A stretch of 5,586 nt of DNA, from positions 1 to 5,586 of the forward strand of contig DRKK01000326.1 in the NCBI GenBank assembly GCA_011051815.1. Reading direction: 5' to 3'. Positions 1-5,586 of this stretch are shown piece by piece. The notes below the pieces were generated by a model. That model was not told the DNA's origin. It searched no databases and saw only the letters and a list, made by a program, of their open reading frames with translations. Numbering within the stretch: the first letter of the stretch is position 1; each line of letters starts with the position of its first letter. Position numbers and translations under genes: made by a program. The DNA comes from Sphingomonadales bacterium (GTDB taxonomy: Bacteria > Pseudomonadota > Alphaproteobacteria > Sphingomonadales > Emcibacteraceae).

Positions 1-56
1 AGGCGGGCCGGGTGAGCAGTTATTTGCGCTTTATCCGCCGTCCACGCAGCCTATAG
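1..56 (+). CDS. trmB: Probable C-terminal tail of TrmB, tRNA (guanine-N7-)-methyltransferase (5' truncated)
   Basis: Reading from base 3, the window opens with an open frame that ends at a TAG at 54-56 and encodes AGRVSSYLRFIRRPRSL. The pattern GR-x-x-x-YL-x-F-x-R resembles the end of alphaproteobacterial TrmB proteins, which typically finish with a motif like GR-x-P-x-YL-x-F-x-R. TrmB methylates G46 in the variable loop of tRNAs using S-adenosylmethionine. Its gene commonly lies immediately before rimP in this class, which supports the call. Only 17 residues are visible and no catalytic part is present, so the identification rests on a short motif plus gene order. Frame 2 is also open to about base 80, so a different upstream gene cannot be excluded. 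Confidence 0.45.
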   Translation, partial: AGRVSSYLRFIRRPRSL

Positions 57-78
57 GTTCATTGGGCCTACTATTCGC

Positions 79-108
79 TTGAAGTTCTTTAACTTTCGAC
101 TATATATA
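79..108 (+). promoter_or_regulatory. Possible sigma70-type promoter for the rimP operon
   Basis: TTGAAG at 79-84 matches four of six bases of the -35 consensus. The TA run at 101-110 supplies -10-like hexamers (TATATA at 101-106 or 103-108) at a spacing of 16 or 18. The run is part of a perfect 12-base palindrome, CTATATATATAG, at 100-111. Transcription would begin near 113-116, so the terminator-like hairpin at 141-165 would lie inside the transcript. The matches are modest and the stretch overlaps a boxA-like sequence, which would need to be transcribed to work. The two readings compete. Confidence 0.35.
83..94 (+). promoter_or_regulatory. boxA-like antitermination element in the rimP-nusA leader
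   Basis: The bases AGTTCTTTAACT match the enterobacterial rrn boxA (TGCTCTTTAACA) at 9 of 12 positions, including an unbroken TCTTTAAC at 86-93. In the known system NusB-NusE binds boxA RNA and, together with NusA, changes the termination behaviour of RNA polymerase. Its place ahead of a terminator-like hairpin and upstream of nusA fits such a role. The element works only as RNA, so it would require a transcript that starts upstream of about base 80, for example read-through from trmB. A short AT-rich match can arise by chance. Confidence 0.35.
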
Positions 109-135
109 TAGCAACCGAATCACTTGAGATGTTTG

Positions 136-175
136 AAAGTGCGGGCAAGTGTTTCACTGGCCTGCTTTTTTATTT
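136..175 (+). terminator. Intrinsic terminator-like hairpin in the rimP leader
   Basis: GCGGGC at 141-146 pairs with GCCTGC at 160-165 (one G-T pair). After one A/G mismatch (147/159), AGTG at 148-151 pairs with CACT at 155-158, closing a three-base TTT loop. The stem therefore has ten pairs and is GC-rich at its base. It is followed directly by TTTTTTATTT at 166-175, the classic form of a Rho-independent terminator, and AAA at 136-138 can pair with part of the T-tract. It may simply end the trmB transcript, or act as an attenuator for rimP-nusA-infB if a promoter lies upstream of it. The T-tract ends 24 bases before the rimP start codon. Confidence 0.65.
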
Positions 176-199
176 GGTTAAGATAAACTGGAAATATGC

Positions 200-691
200 G
201 TGTCGTCACAGATAAGCCTGTTGCATAAAATAATTGACCCGGTCGCTGAAGCTATGGGCTATGAGGTCGTCCGGATCGCCTTGCAGAATTCTGCACGCGG
301 CGGCCCGATGACCCTTCAGGTTATGGCGGAACGTCCCGATGGCACCATGTTGATTGAGGATTGCACGAAGCTGAGCCGGGAAATATCCGTAATTCTGGAT
401 GTGGAAGACCCCATTTCAGCGGAATATATACTGGAGGTTAGCACCCCCGGTATTGACCGACCCCTGACACGGCGCAAGGATTTTGAAAATTATGCCGGAT
501 ATGAGACCAAGATAGAATTGTCCATCCCGGAAGACGGACGGCGGCGCTACCGGGGTACATTGCTGGGGATTACGGATGATACGGTGAAGATTGAAGTTGA
601 CGGTGAGGTTTTTGATGTGGATTTTAACAACATCAACCGATCAAAACTGGTAATGACGGATGAACTGCTGGCAGCGGCATCACAGGGGTGA
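200..691 (+). CDS. rimP: Ribosome maturation factor RimP
   Basis: This 163-residue protein matches RimP, a cytoplasmic factor that binds the free 30S subunit and assists its late assembly, particularly around the S12 region. The N-terminal domain covers about residues 5-88 and carries the family hallmarks: the IIDPVAEAMGYEVV start, DVEDPI at 67-72 and LEVSTPGIDRPL at 78-89. The C-terminal Sm-like beta-barrel covers about 93-155. The length is close to the usual 150-200 residues. The start is a GTG at 200, with a weak Shine-Dalgarno GGA at 190-192; an in-frame TAA at 179-181 limits extension upstream. An out-of-frame ATG at 196 has GGA only three bases before it and gives a 10-codon reading frame, so it is an unlikely start. 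It is the first gene of the rimP-nusA-ylxR-infB cluster, with a 74-base gap to the preferred nusA start. Confidence 0.97.
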   Translation: MSSQISLLHKIIDPVAEAMGYEVVRIALQNSARGGPMTLQVMAERPDGTMLIEDCTKLSREISVILDVEDPISAEYILEVSTPGIDRPLTRRKDFENYAGYETKIELSIPEDGRRRYRGTLLGITDDTVKIEVDGEVFDVDFNNINRSKLVMTDELLAAASQG

Positions 692-753
692 TATGCGGCC
701 AGTGAACAGACGATAAACAAATTAAAGGCAAGATGGCTCATAACGGGCTGAAC

Positions 754-757
754 GGAG
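754..757 (+). promoter_or_regulatory. Ribosome binding site that decides the nusA start
   Basis: GGAG lies eight bases before the ATG at 766, an ideal spacing. The competing in-frame ATG at 733 has only an AAGG four bases before it, which is too close. This supports the downstream start, and the protein from 766 begins in the same way as family members. Confidence 0.7.
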
Positions 758-765
758 TTCAAGAC

Positions 766-2346
766 ATGACAACGGCGGTAAGTGCGAACAGGATTGAATT
801 GCTGCAAATAGCAGATGCGGTTGCGCGGGAAAAGAATATCGACAAGGAGATCGTGCTGGAGGCTTTGGAAGAAGCCATTCAGAAAGCGGCCCGGTCCCGT
901 TACGGTGCCGAAAATGAAATCAAGGCCCATATCGAGCGGAAAACTGGCGATATTAAACTCTACCGGGTGTTGGAAGTTGTGGAACATGTGGAAAATCATG
1001 CCACGGAATTGACCCTGAAAGATGCTGAGAAGATGAAAGAAGGGGCCGTCATTGGCGATCTTCTGGCGGACGAACTCCCGCCTATCGATTTTGGCCGGGT
1101 GGCCGCCCAGACCGCAAAGCAGGTTATCGTTCAGAAAGTCCGCGATGCGGAACGTGAACGCCAGTATAAAGAATATCAGGACCGCATTGGTGAGATCATC
1201 AATGGTGTGGTCAAGCGGGTTGAATATGGCAATGTGATCGTGGATGTAGGGCAGGCCGAAGCCATTATTCGCCGGGACCAGATGATCCCGCGTGAACATA
1301 TGCGTAACGGGGACCGGATCCGGGCCTATATTATGGATGTGCGCCAGGAATTACGTGGCCCGCAAATCTTTCTGTCCCGGTCTCATCCTGACTTTATGGC
1401 CAAATTGTTCACCCAGGAAGTGCCGGAAATCTATGACGGTATTATCGAGATTGTCGGTGTGGCCCGTGATCCGGGCAGCCGGGCGAAAATCGCGGTCAAT
1501 AGTGCCGACAGCTCCATCGATCCGGTCGGGGCCTGTGTCGGTATGCGCGGCAGTCGGGTACAGGCGGTGGTTAACGAGCTTGCGGGTGAGAAAATTGACA
1601 TCATTCAATGGTCTGCAGACCCGGCAACCTTTATCATCAGCGCATTGGCCCCCGCCGATGTGGCCAAGGTCGTGCTGGACGAAGACCGCAAACGCATTGA
1701 CGTCGTGGTGCCGGAAGATCAGCTCAGTCTGGCCATTGGCCGCCGGGGACAGAATGTACGCCTTGCCTCGCAACTAAGTGGCTGGCAGGTGGACATCATG
1801 ACCGAAGCTGCAGAATCAGAAAAACGTCAGGCCGAATATAAAGCCTGCACCGACCTGTTTGTTGAACAGCTGGACGTGGATGAGACATTGGCCCTGTTGC
1901 TGGTGGCGGAAGGTTTCCGCACCATGGAAGAAGTGGCCTATGTGGCACCAGAGGAATTTGCCGGTATTGAGGGTTTTGACGAAAGCCTGGTGGAAGAGCT
2001 GCAAAATCGCGCCCGTGAATCACTGGACCGCGCCTCTGCTGTGTCCGAAAAGGCCCGGGTTGAATTGGGTGTATCGGATGAAATCGCCGCTATTGAGGGC
2101 CTGACCACTGCCATGATGGTGACATTGGGCGAAGCGGGTATCAAGACATTGGATGATCTTGGCGATCTGGCAGCTGATGAGTTGATCAGCAAGGAAGACG
2201 GTATTCTGCGCGATACCAACCTGACGGAAGAGCAGGCCAACGAAATCATCATGGCTGCCCGCGCCCATTGGTTCGAGGATGAGGAAACAGAAGCAGACGC
2301 TACAGAGGAAGACGCTACAGAGGAAAAAGCTGTAGAGGCTGAATAG
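766..2346 (+). CDS. nusA: Transcription termination/antitermination factor NusA
   Basis: This 526-residue protein is NusA, which binds RNA polymerase and nascent RNA and controls pausing, intrinsic termination and antitermination. From the start at 766, the RNA polymerase-binding N-terminal domain covers about 1-130 (ANRIELLQIADAVA near the start, then the EAIQKAARSRYG helix). The S1 domain covers about 139-205, KH1 about 206-285 with the loop GMRG at 259-262, and KH2 about 305-360 with IGRRGQN at 324-330. Two helical acidic repeats follow, at about 366-425 and 436-500, of the type that contacts the polymerase alpha subunit or lambda N in E. coli. The protein ends in a Glu/Asp-rich tail. An in-frame ATG at 733 would add 11 residues (MAHNGLNGVQD) that look unlike family N-termini, so 766 is preferred. 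ylxR begins 22 bases downstream. In E. coli NusA regulates its own operon, which makes the leader hairpin upstream of rimP relevant. Confidence 0.97.
   Translation: MTTAVSANRIELLQIADAVAREKNIDKEIVLEALEEAIQKAARSRYGAENEIKAHIERKTGDIKLYRVLEVVEHVENHATELTLKDAEKMKEGAVIGDLLADELPPIDFGRVAAQTAKQVIVQKVRDAERERQYKEYQDRIGEIINGVVKRVEYGNVIVDVGQAEAIIRRDQMIPREHMRNGDRIRAYIMDVRQELRGPQIFLSRSHPDFMAKLFTQEVPEIYDGIIEIVGVARDPGSRAKIAVNSADSSIDPVGACVGMRGSRVQAVVNELAGEKIDIIQWSADPATFIISALAPADVAKVVLDEDRKRIDVVVPEDQLSLAIGRRGQNVRLASQLSGWQVDIMTEAAESEKRQAEYKACTDLFVEQLDVDETLALLLVAEGFRTMEEVAYVAPEEFAGIEGFDESLVEELQNRARESLDRASAVSEKARVELGVSDEIAAIEGLTTAMMVTLGEAGIKTLDDLGDLAADELISKEDGILRDTNLTEEQANEIIMAARAHWFEDEETEADATEEDATEEKAVEAE
2296..2325 (+). 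repeat. Two-copy 15-base tandem repeat in the nusA acidic tail
   Basis: GACGCTACAGAGGAA occurs twice in direct succession, at 2296-2310 and 2311-2325, with identical bases. It encodes DATEE twice within the acidic C-terminal tail of NusA. The length is a multiple of three, so gain or loss of a unit keeps the frame. The identity suggests a recent duplication by slippage. Confidence 0.9.
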
Positions 2347-2368
2347 TTCAAGTGCGCATGGAATTGCT

Positions 2369-3052
2369 GTGACAAAGAATATTCGCCAAAAGAAAACCAG
2401 AGAAAGAAAATGTCTGGTCAGCGGAAAAACATATGCGGCTCATGAGATGATCCGCTTTGTTGTGGACCCGCAAGGCCGGGTGGTCCCGGATGTGGCGGCG
2501 AAATTACCGGGGCGTGGGGGCTGGATACTGGCGGATCGTGCGACACTGGAAAGCGCGGTAAAGAAAAAGATTTTTGTCCGTTTTGGACATCGGGTGTTAA
2601 TGTCACCGTCCCGTAAAGCCACAGATGTGGAGGAACTGGACGGCATGGAAAAAGAACAGGTCTCAGGCCGCAAGACACCGGTTCTGGTGGATGATGACCT
2701 GCTGGATACAGTGGTGCGGTTGCTTGGGCAGAGGTGCCTGAACTATCTGGGGCTGGTCAATCGGGCCGGACTGTTGGTGTCAGGTTTTGAAAAGGTACGG
2801 GCCCTTTTGAAAGCGGATAAATGCCGGGCAGTGATTACGGCGAAGGACGCGGCAGAAGATGGGCGGCGTAAAATATTTTCAGGGACAGGGAATGTTCTTG
2901 ATAAATTGCGGATGATTGATATGTTCACCCGCGAAGAGTTGGGACAAACATTGGGTTTGTCAAATGCGGTGCATGTGGCATTATTGCCCGGCGGAATGAC
3001 GGAAAGCTTTTTAAATGAGTTTTCCCGGTATGAAGGTGTTGTTATGCGATAA
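2369..3052 (+). CDS. ylxR: RNA-binding protein: YlxR (DUF448) domain fused to an L7Ae-like domain
   Basis: This 227-residue protein joins two RNA-binding modules. Residues about 10-80 form a YlxR domain, with RERKCLVSGK at 11-20, the helix containing MIRFV at 27-31 and the signature PGRGGWI at 47-53. After an acidic linker (about 82-112), residues about 120-220 form an L7Ae/L30e-like domain, with LGLVNRAGLLVSGFEKVRAL at 127-146 and DAAEDGRRK at 160-168. In Firmicutes these are separate neighbouring genes, ylxR and ylxQ, between nusA and infB; the fusion is common in alphaproteobacteria. Bacillus YlxR (RnpM) has been reported to bind and modulate RNase P; that role is only inferred here. The L7Ae part suggests kink-turn RNA binding. 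The start is a GTG at 2369 with GGA at 2360-2362. An out-of-frame ATG at 2358 opens a four-codon frame whose TGA overlaps this GTG, possibly allowing translational coupling. Confidence 0.93.
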   Translation: MTKNIRQKKTRERKCLVSGKTYAAHEMIRFVVDPQGRVVPDVAAKLPGRGGWILADRATLESAVKKKIFVRFGHRVLMSPSRKATDVEELDGMEKEQVSGRKTPVLVDDDLLDTVVRLLGQRCLNYLGLVNRAGLLVSGFEKVRALLKADKCRAVITAKDAAEDGRRKIFSGTGNVLDKLRMIDMFTREELGQTLGLSNAVHVALLPGGMTESFLNEFSRYEGVVMR

Positions 3053-3066
3053 TATACTGGCATAAT
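3039..3066 (+). promoter_or_regulatory. Weak promoter-like pair ahead of infB
   Basis: TTGTTA at 3039-3044 (four of six -35 bases) and CATAAT at 3061-3066 (five of six -10 bases) are 16 bases apart, at the end of ylxR and in the spacer before infB. The spacer is clearly AT-rich compared with the flanking genes. If active, it would give infB some transcription independent of the rest of the operon. The match is weak and such pairs occur by chance in AT-rich DNA. Confidence 0.25.
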
Positions 3067-3070
3067 ATCC

Positions 3071-3084
3071 CTTATTAAAATAAG
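3071..3084 (+). repeat. Small AT-rich inverted repeat in the ylxR-infB spacer
   Basis: CTTATTAAAATAAG has complementary arms (CTTATT at 3071-3076 and AATAAG at 3079-3084). As a hairpin it would form about five A/T-dominated pairs around a four-base loop. There is no T-tract, so it is not a terminator. It could influence mRNA processing or infB translation, or be incidental. It ends about six bases before the infB ribosome binding site, GAAGG at 3090-3094. Confidence 0.35.
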
Positions 3085-3104
3085 TGGCTGAAGGCGAATA
3101 TAGA

Positions 3105-5586
3105 ATGAGTGACGATAAAGACACACAAAAGAAATTGTCGATATCAGGCAGGAAAACACTGCAATTGAAGCCATCAGGGGCAACAGCGGCGGCGGGATCA
3201 CGCGCGTCTGGCGGCGTGGTTGTTCAGCGCAAGAAAAAGCTGATGCTGAAACCCGGTGAGGAAAAGGCGGCGGCTCCGGCACCGGCGGCTCCCAAGACTC
3301 TGACACCGAAAAAGAAAGTTTTGTCTTCTGCGCGTCCTGCTGAAAAGCCGGCGTCAGGCGGTCGGAAGCTGACCGAGAGCGAAATGAAAGCCCGCGCTCA
3401 TGCACTTGAGGTGGCCAAGGTAGAGGCCGAAAAACGTGCTAAAGCCGAAGCAGAAGCGGCAAAACGCAGGGCTGTAGAAGAGGCTGCCCGTGCCATATCA
3501 AATAAAGAGCAAGCCGAGAAAGACGCGAAAACCGCCAAGAAGACGGCGGTGGATGACGCTAAATTTCAGGCTGATATAGAGGTCAAGAAAAAGGTTGAAG
3601 CTGAGTTAAAGGCCAAGGCAGAGCAGGAAGAAAAGCAAAAGCAGGCAACTGAAAAAGCCAAAGCGACCCCGGCGGCGAAAAAACCGCAACCGGCGGCAAA
3701 ACCGGCTGTGGAAAACCGGCCAAGCGTAAAGCCTGCGCGTGGTCGCGGGGAACCCGCCCGGCGTACAGGTCGCCTGACGGTAACACAGGCCCTGTCTGGC
3801 GGCGCTCAGGAACGCCAGCGCAGTTTTGCCGCCCTGAAACGGGCGCGCGCCAAGGAACGGCGCAAGGGTGGTCAGGCCCCTCAACAAAAACTATTCCGTG
3901 AGGTGATCATTCCCGACATGATTACGGTGGCCGAACTGGCCAACCGGATGACGGAAAAAACCGTTGATGTGATCCGCGCACTTATGAAAATGGATGTGAT
4001 GGCCACGGCGGCACAGGAAATTGATCAGGATACGGCGGAATTGATCGTTGAAGAATTCGGCCATAAGGTAAAGCGTGTCAGCGCAGCTGATGTGGAAATT
4101 GATCTTACGGGTCCGGAAGATAACGAGGCCGATCTGGTCTTGCGTGCGCCGGTTGTGACGGTCATGGGCCATGTTGACCATGGTAAAACATCGGTTCTGG
4201 ATGCCTTCCGCAAATCAAAGGTTGTGGCTGCAGAGGCCGGAGGCATTACCCAGCATATCGGGGCCTATCAGGTGCGCATGTCCAACGGTGAAAAGGTCAC
4301 ATTCCTTGATACACCGGGCCATGCCGCTTTCTCTGCTATGCGGTCACGCGGGGCCAGCGCCACGGATATTGTGATCCTTGTGGTTGCTGCCGATGACAGC
4401 ATCATGCCCCAAACCATTGAGGCCATCAGCCACGCCAAGGCGGCGGAAGTTCCGATCATCGTGGCGATCAATAAAATCGACAAGCCGGGGGCCAATCCGG
4501 ATAAGGTGCGTCAGGACCTGTTGCAGCATGAAGTCTTTGTGGAAAGCATGGGCGGTGAGATTCTGGATGTGGAAATATCCGCGCTGAAAGGCACCAATCT
4601 GGACAAGTTGGAAGAAGCCATCCAGTTGCAGGCAGAATTGCTTGACCTGAAAGTGAATAAAAACCGGAACGCCAGCGGCGTTGTGGTCGAAGCCCGCCTT
4701 GACAAGGGTCAGGGCTCCGTGGCGACAATTTTGGTTCAGCGCGGCACGTTGAAAGTTGGTGATATTTTCGTTTGTGGTAATGAATGGGGCCGGGTACGGG
4801 CCATGCTCAACGATCATGGGCGCAATGTGAAAAAAGCCGAACCTTCTGTTCCTGTGGAAATTCTGGGCCTGAATGGTCTGCCAAGATCCGGGGACAGCTT
4901 TATTGTGGTTGAGAGTGAGGCCAAGGCCCGCGAAGTGTCTGAATTCCGTAAAAACCGCGAAAGACTGGAAAAAGAGGCCGCTCCGAAAGCGACTCTCGAA
5001 GCCATGTTTGAAAAACTGAATGCCAAGCAGGCAGAGATCGTGCCTTTGGTGATCAAGGCTGATGTGCAGGGGTCATCAGAGGCCATAGTTGGCGCATTGG
5101 AAGCCATGAATACGGACGAGGTGCAGGCAAAAATTCTTCATTCTGCGGTCGGCGGTATTTCAGAATCAGACGTGACATTGGCCTCAGCATCCGGCGCGCC
5201 TATTTTGGGCTTTAATGTTCGGGCCAGCCGCAAGGCTGCCGATCTTGCCCATCAGGAAGGCGTTGAAATCCGCTATTATTCTGTGATCTATGATCTGGTG
5301 GATGACATCAAGGCAGTTATGTCAGGCAAGCTGGCACCGGAATTGCGCGAGACCATTCTGGGCTCTGCGGAAATTCTCGACATCTTCTCTGCGGGTAAAA
5401 CCGGCAAGGCGGCGGGTTGTCTGGTGCTGGACGGTGTCATGCGCAAAGGGGCCAAAGCGCGTCTCTTGCGGGATGATGTGGTGATCTTTGAGGGCGACCT
5501 CGGCTCATTGCGGCGGTTTAAGGATGACGTGGAAGAAGTGGCCTCCGGGGTTGAATGCGGCATGAATTTCGCCAGCTATAACGACC
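3105..5586 (+). CDS. infB: Translation initiation factor IF2 (3' end cut by the window)
   Basis: This frame encodes 827 residues plus one base and lacks about 20 residues, judged from the E. coli IF2 end that follows the YND at 825-827. IF2 is a cytoplasmic GTPase that brings fMet-tRNA to the 30S subunit and promotes subunit joining. It starts at an ATG with GAAGG at 3090-3094. Residues 1-50 form a Lys-rich leader ([17 protein letters not shown]). About 88-225 form a charged Ala/Lys/Glu region, probably a long helix passing into a Pro/Ala linker. [12 protein letters not shown] precedes the IF2_N domain at about 266-325. The G domain shows G1 GHVDHGKT 355-362, the switch motif GGITQHIG 379-386, G3 DTPGH 402-406, G4 NKID 456-459 and G5 SALKG 492-496. 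Domain II covers about 520-610, domain III about 640-743 and the fMet-binding domain IV from about 744, with VECG at 816-819. No frameshift or internal stop is present. rbfA would be expected next. Confidence 0.97.
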   Translation, partial: MSDDKDTQKKLSISGRKTLQLKPSGATAAAGSRASGGVVVQRKKKLMLKPGEEKAAAPAPAAPKTLTPKKKVLSSARPAEKPASGGRKLTESEMKARAHALEVAKVEAEKRAKAEAEAAKRRAVEEAARAISNKEQAEKDAKTAKKTAVDDAKFQADIEVKKKVEAELKAKAEQEEKQKQATEKAKATPAAKKPQPAAKPAVENRPSVKPARGRGEPARRTGRLTVTQALSGGAQERQRSFAALKRARAKERRKGGQAPQQKLFREVIIPDMITVAELANRMTEKTVDVIRALMKMDVMATAAQEIDQDTAELIVEEFGHKVKRVSAADVEIDLTGPEDNEADLVLRAPVVTVMGHVDHGKTSVLDAFRKSKVVAAEAGGITQHIGAYQVRMSNGEKVTFLDTPGHAAFSAMRSRGASATDIVILVVAADDSIMPQTIEAISHAKAAEVPIIVAINKIDKPGANPDKVRQDLLQHEVFVESMGGEILDVEISALKGTNLDKLEEAIQLQAELLDLKVNKNRNASGVVVEARLDKGQGSVATILVQRGTLKVGDIFVCGNEWGRVRAMLNDHGRNVKKAEPSVPVEILGLNGLPRSGDSFIVVESEAKAREVSEFRKNRERLEKEAAPKATLEAMFEKLNAKQAEIVPLVIKADVQGSSEAIVGALEAMNTDEVQAKILHSAVGGISESDVTLASASGAPILGFNVRASRKAADLAHQEGVEIRYYSVIYDLVDDIKAVMSGKLAPELRETILGSAEILDIFSAGKTGKAAGCLVLDGVMRKGAKARLLRDDVVIFEGDLGSLRRFKDDVEEVASGVECGMNFASYND

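Noticed and set aside
1..199. A tRNA gene such as the initiator tRNA metY found before rimP in E. coli
   Set aside because: No acceptor stem, anticodon arm or GTTCRANNC T-loop can be assembled here; the GGTTCATTGGGCC at 56-68 lacks the required flanking stems.
547..1299. A 250-codon open frame on the minus strand across the end of rimP and the first part of nusA
   Set aside because: It is antisense to two well-conserved genes, its translation has no recognisable domain, and it arises from codon bias of the real genes.
1292..1777. A 161-codon + strand frame inside nusA
   Set aside because: It is a shifted reading of the S1 and KH domain codons; the translation is rich in Trp, Arg and Ser and resembles no family.
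2743..3405. A 220-codon open frame on the minus strand across ylxR and the start of infB
   Set aside because: It lies antisense to the L7Ae-like domain and the IF2 N-terminus, its translation is low-complexity Ser/Pro/Arg-rich sequence, and no promoter or ribosome binding site supports it.
3677..3684. A run of six A bases in infB as a programmed frameshift site
   Set aside because: In the reading frame it is GCG-AAA-AAA-CCG, not a proper X-XXY-YYZ slippery heptamer, and the infB frame continues correctly into the G domain with no need for a shift.
1..5586. CRISPR arrays, insertion sequences, phage genes or a defence system
   Set aside because: No spaced direct repeats, transposase-like frames or terminal inverted repeats are visible; the coding sequence is fully accounted for by the conserved operon.

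Overview
The window is a conserved translation/transcription housekeeping operon, all on the + strand: rimP, nusA, a ylxR-L7Ae fusion gene, and infB, which runs off the right edge about 20 residues short of its usual end. Gene order, the YlxR domain fused to an L7Ae-like domain, and the style of NusA (S1-KH1-KH2 followed by two helical repeats and an acidic tail) and IF2 point to an alphaproteobacterium. Base composition looks moderate rather than very GC-rich, so one of the less GC-rich alphaproteobacterial lineages is plausible, but I cannot name a genus from the sequence alone.

Layout. Positions 1-56 probably hold the last codons of trmB (tRNA m7G methyltransferase), the gene often found before rimP in this class. 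Positions 57-199 are an AT-rich leader with a boxA-like element, a 12-bp TA palindrome inside a possible promoter, and a strong terminator-like hairpin with a T-tract. rimP (200-691, GTG start) follows. nusA most likely starts at 766, behind a good ribosome binding site, and ends at 2346. The ylxR-L7Ae fusion gene (2369-3052, GTG start) follows after 22 bases. A 52-base AT-rich spacer with a small inverted repeat and a weak promoter-like pair precedes infB (3105 to the edge).

How the genes work together: RimP matures the 30S subunit, NusA couples RNA polymerase to pausing, termination and antitermination, the YlxR-L7Ae protein is a predicted RNA-binding protein, and IF2 delivers initiator fMet-tRNA to the 30S subunit. 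The close packing suggests one main transcript.

The window shows no mobile element, CRISPR array, defence system or clearly novel gene. The most interesting part is the rimP leader, where a boxA-like motif precedes a terminator-like hairpin in front of the operon that encodes NusA. That arrangement suggests, without proving, feedback by attenuation.
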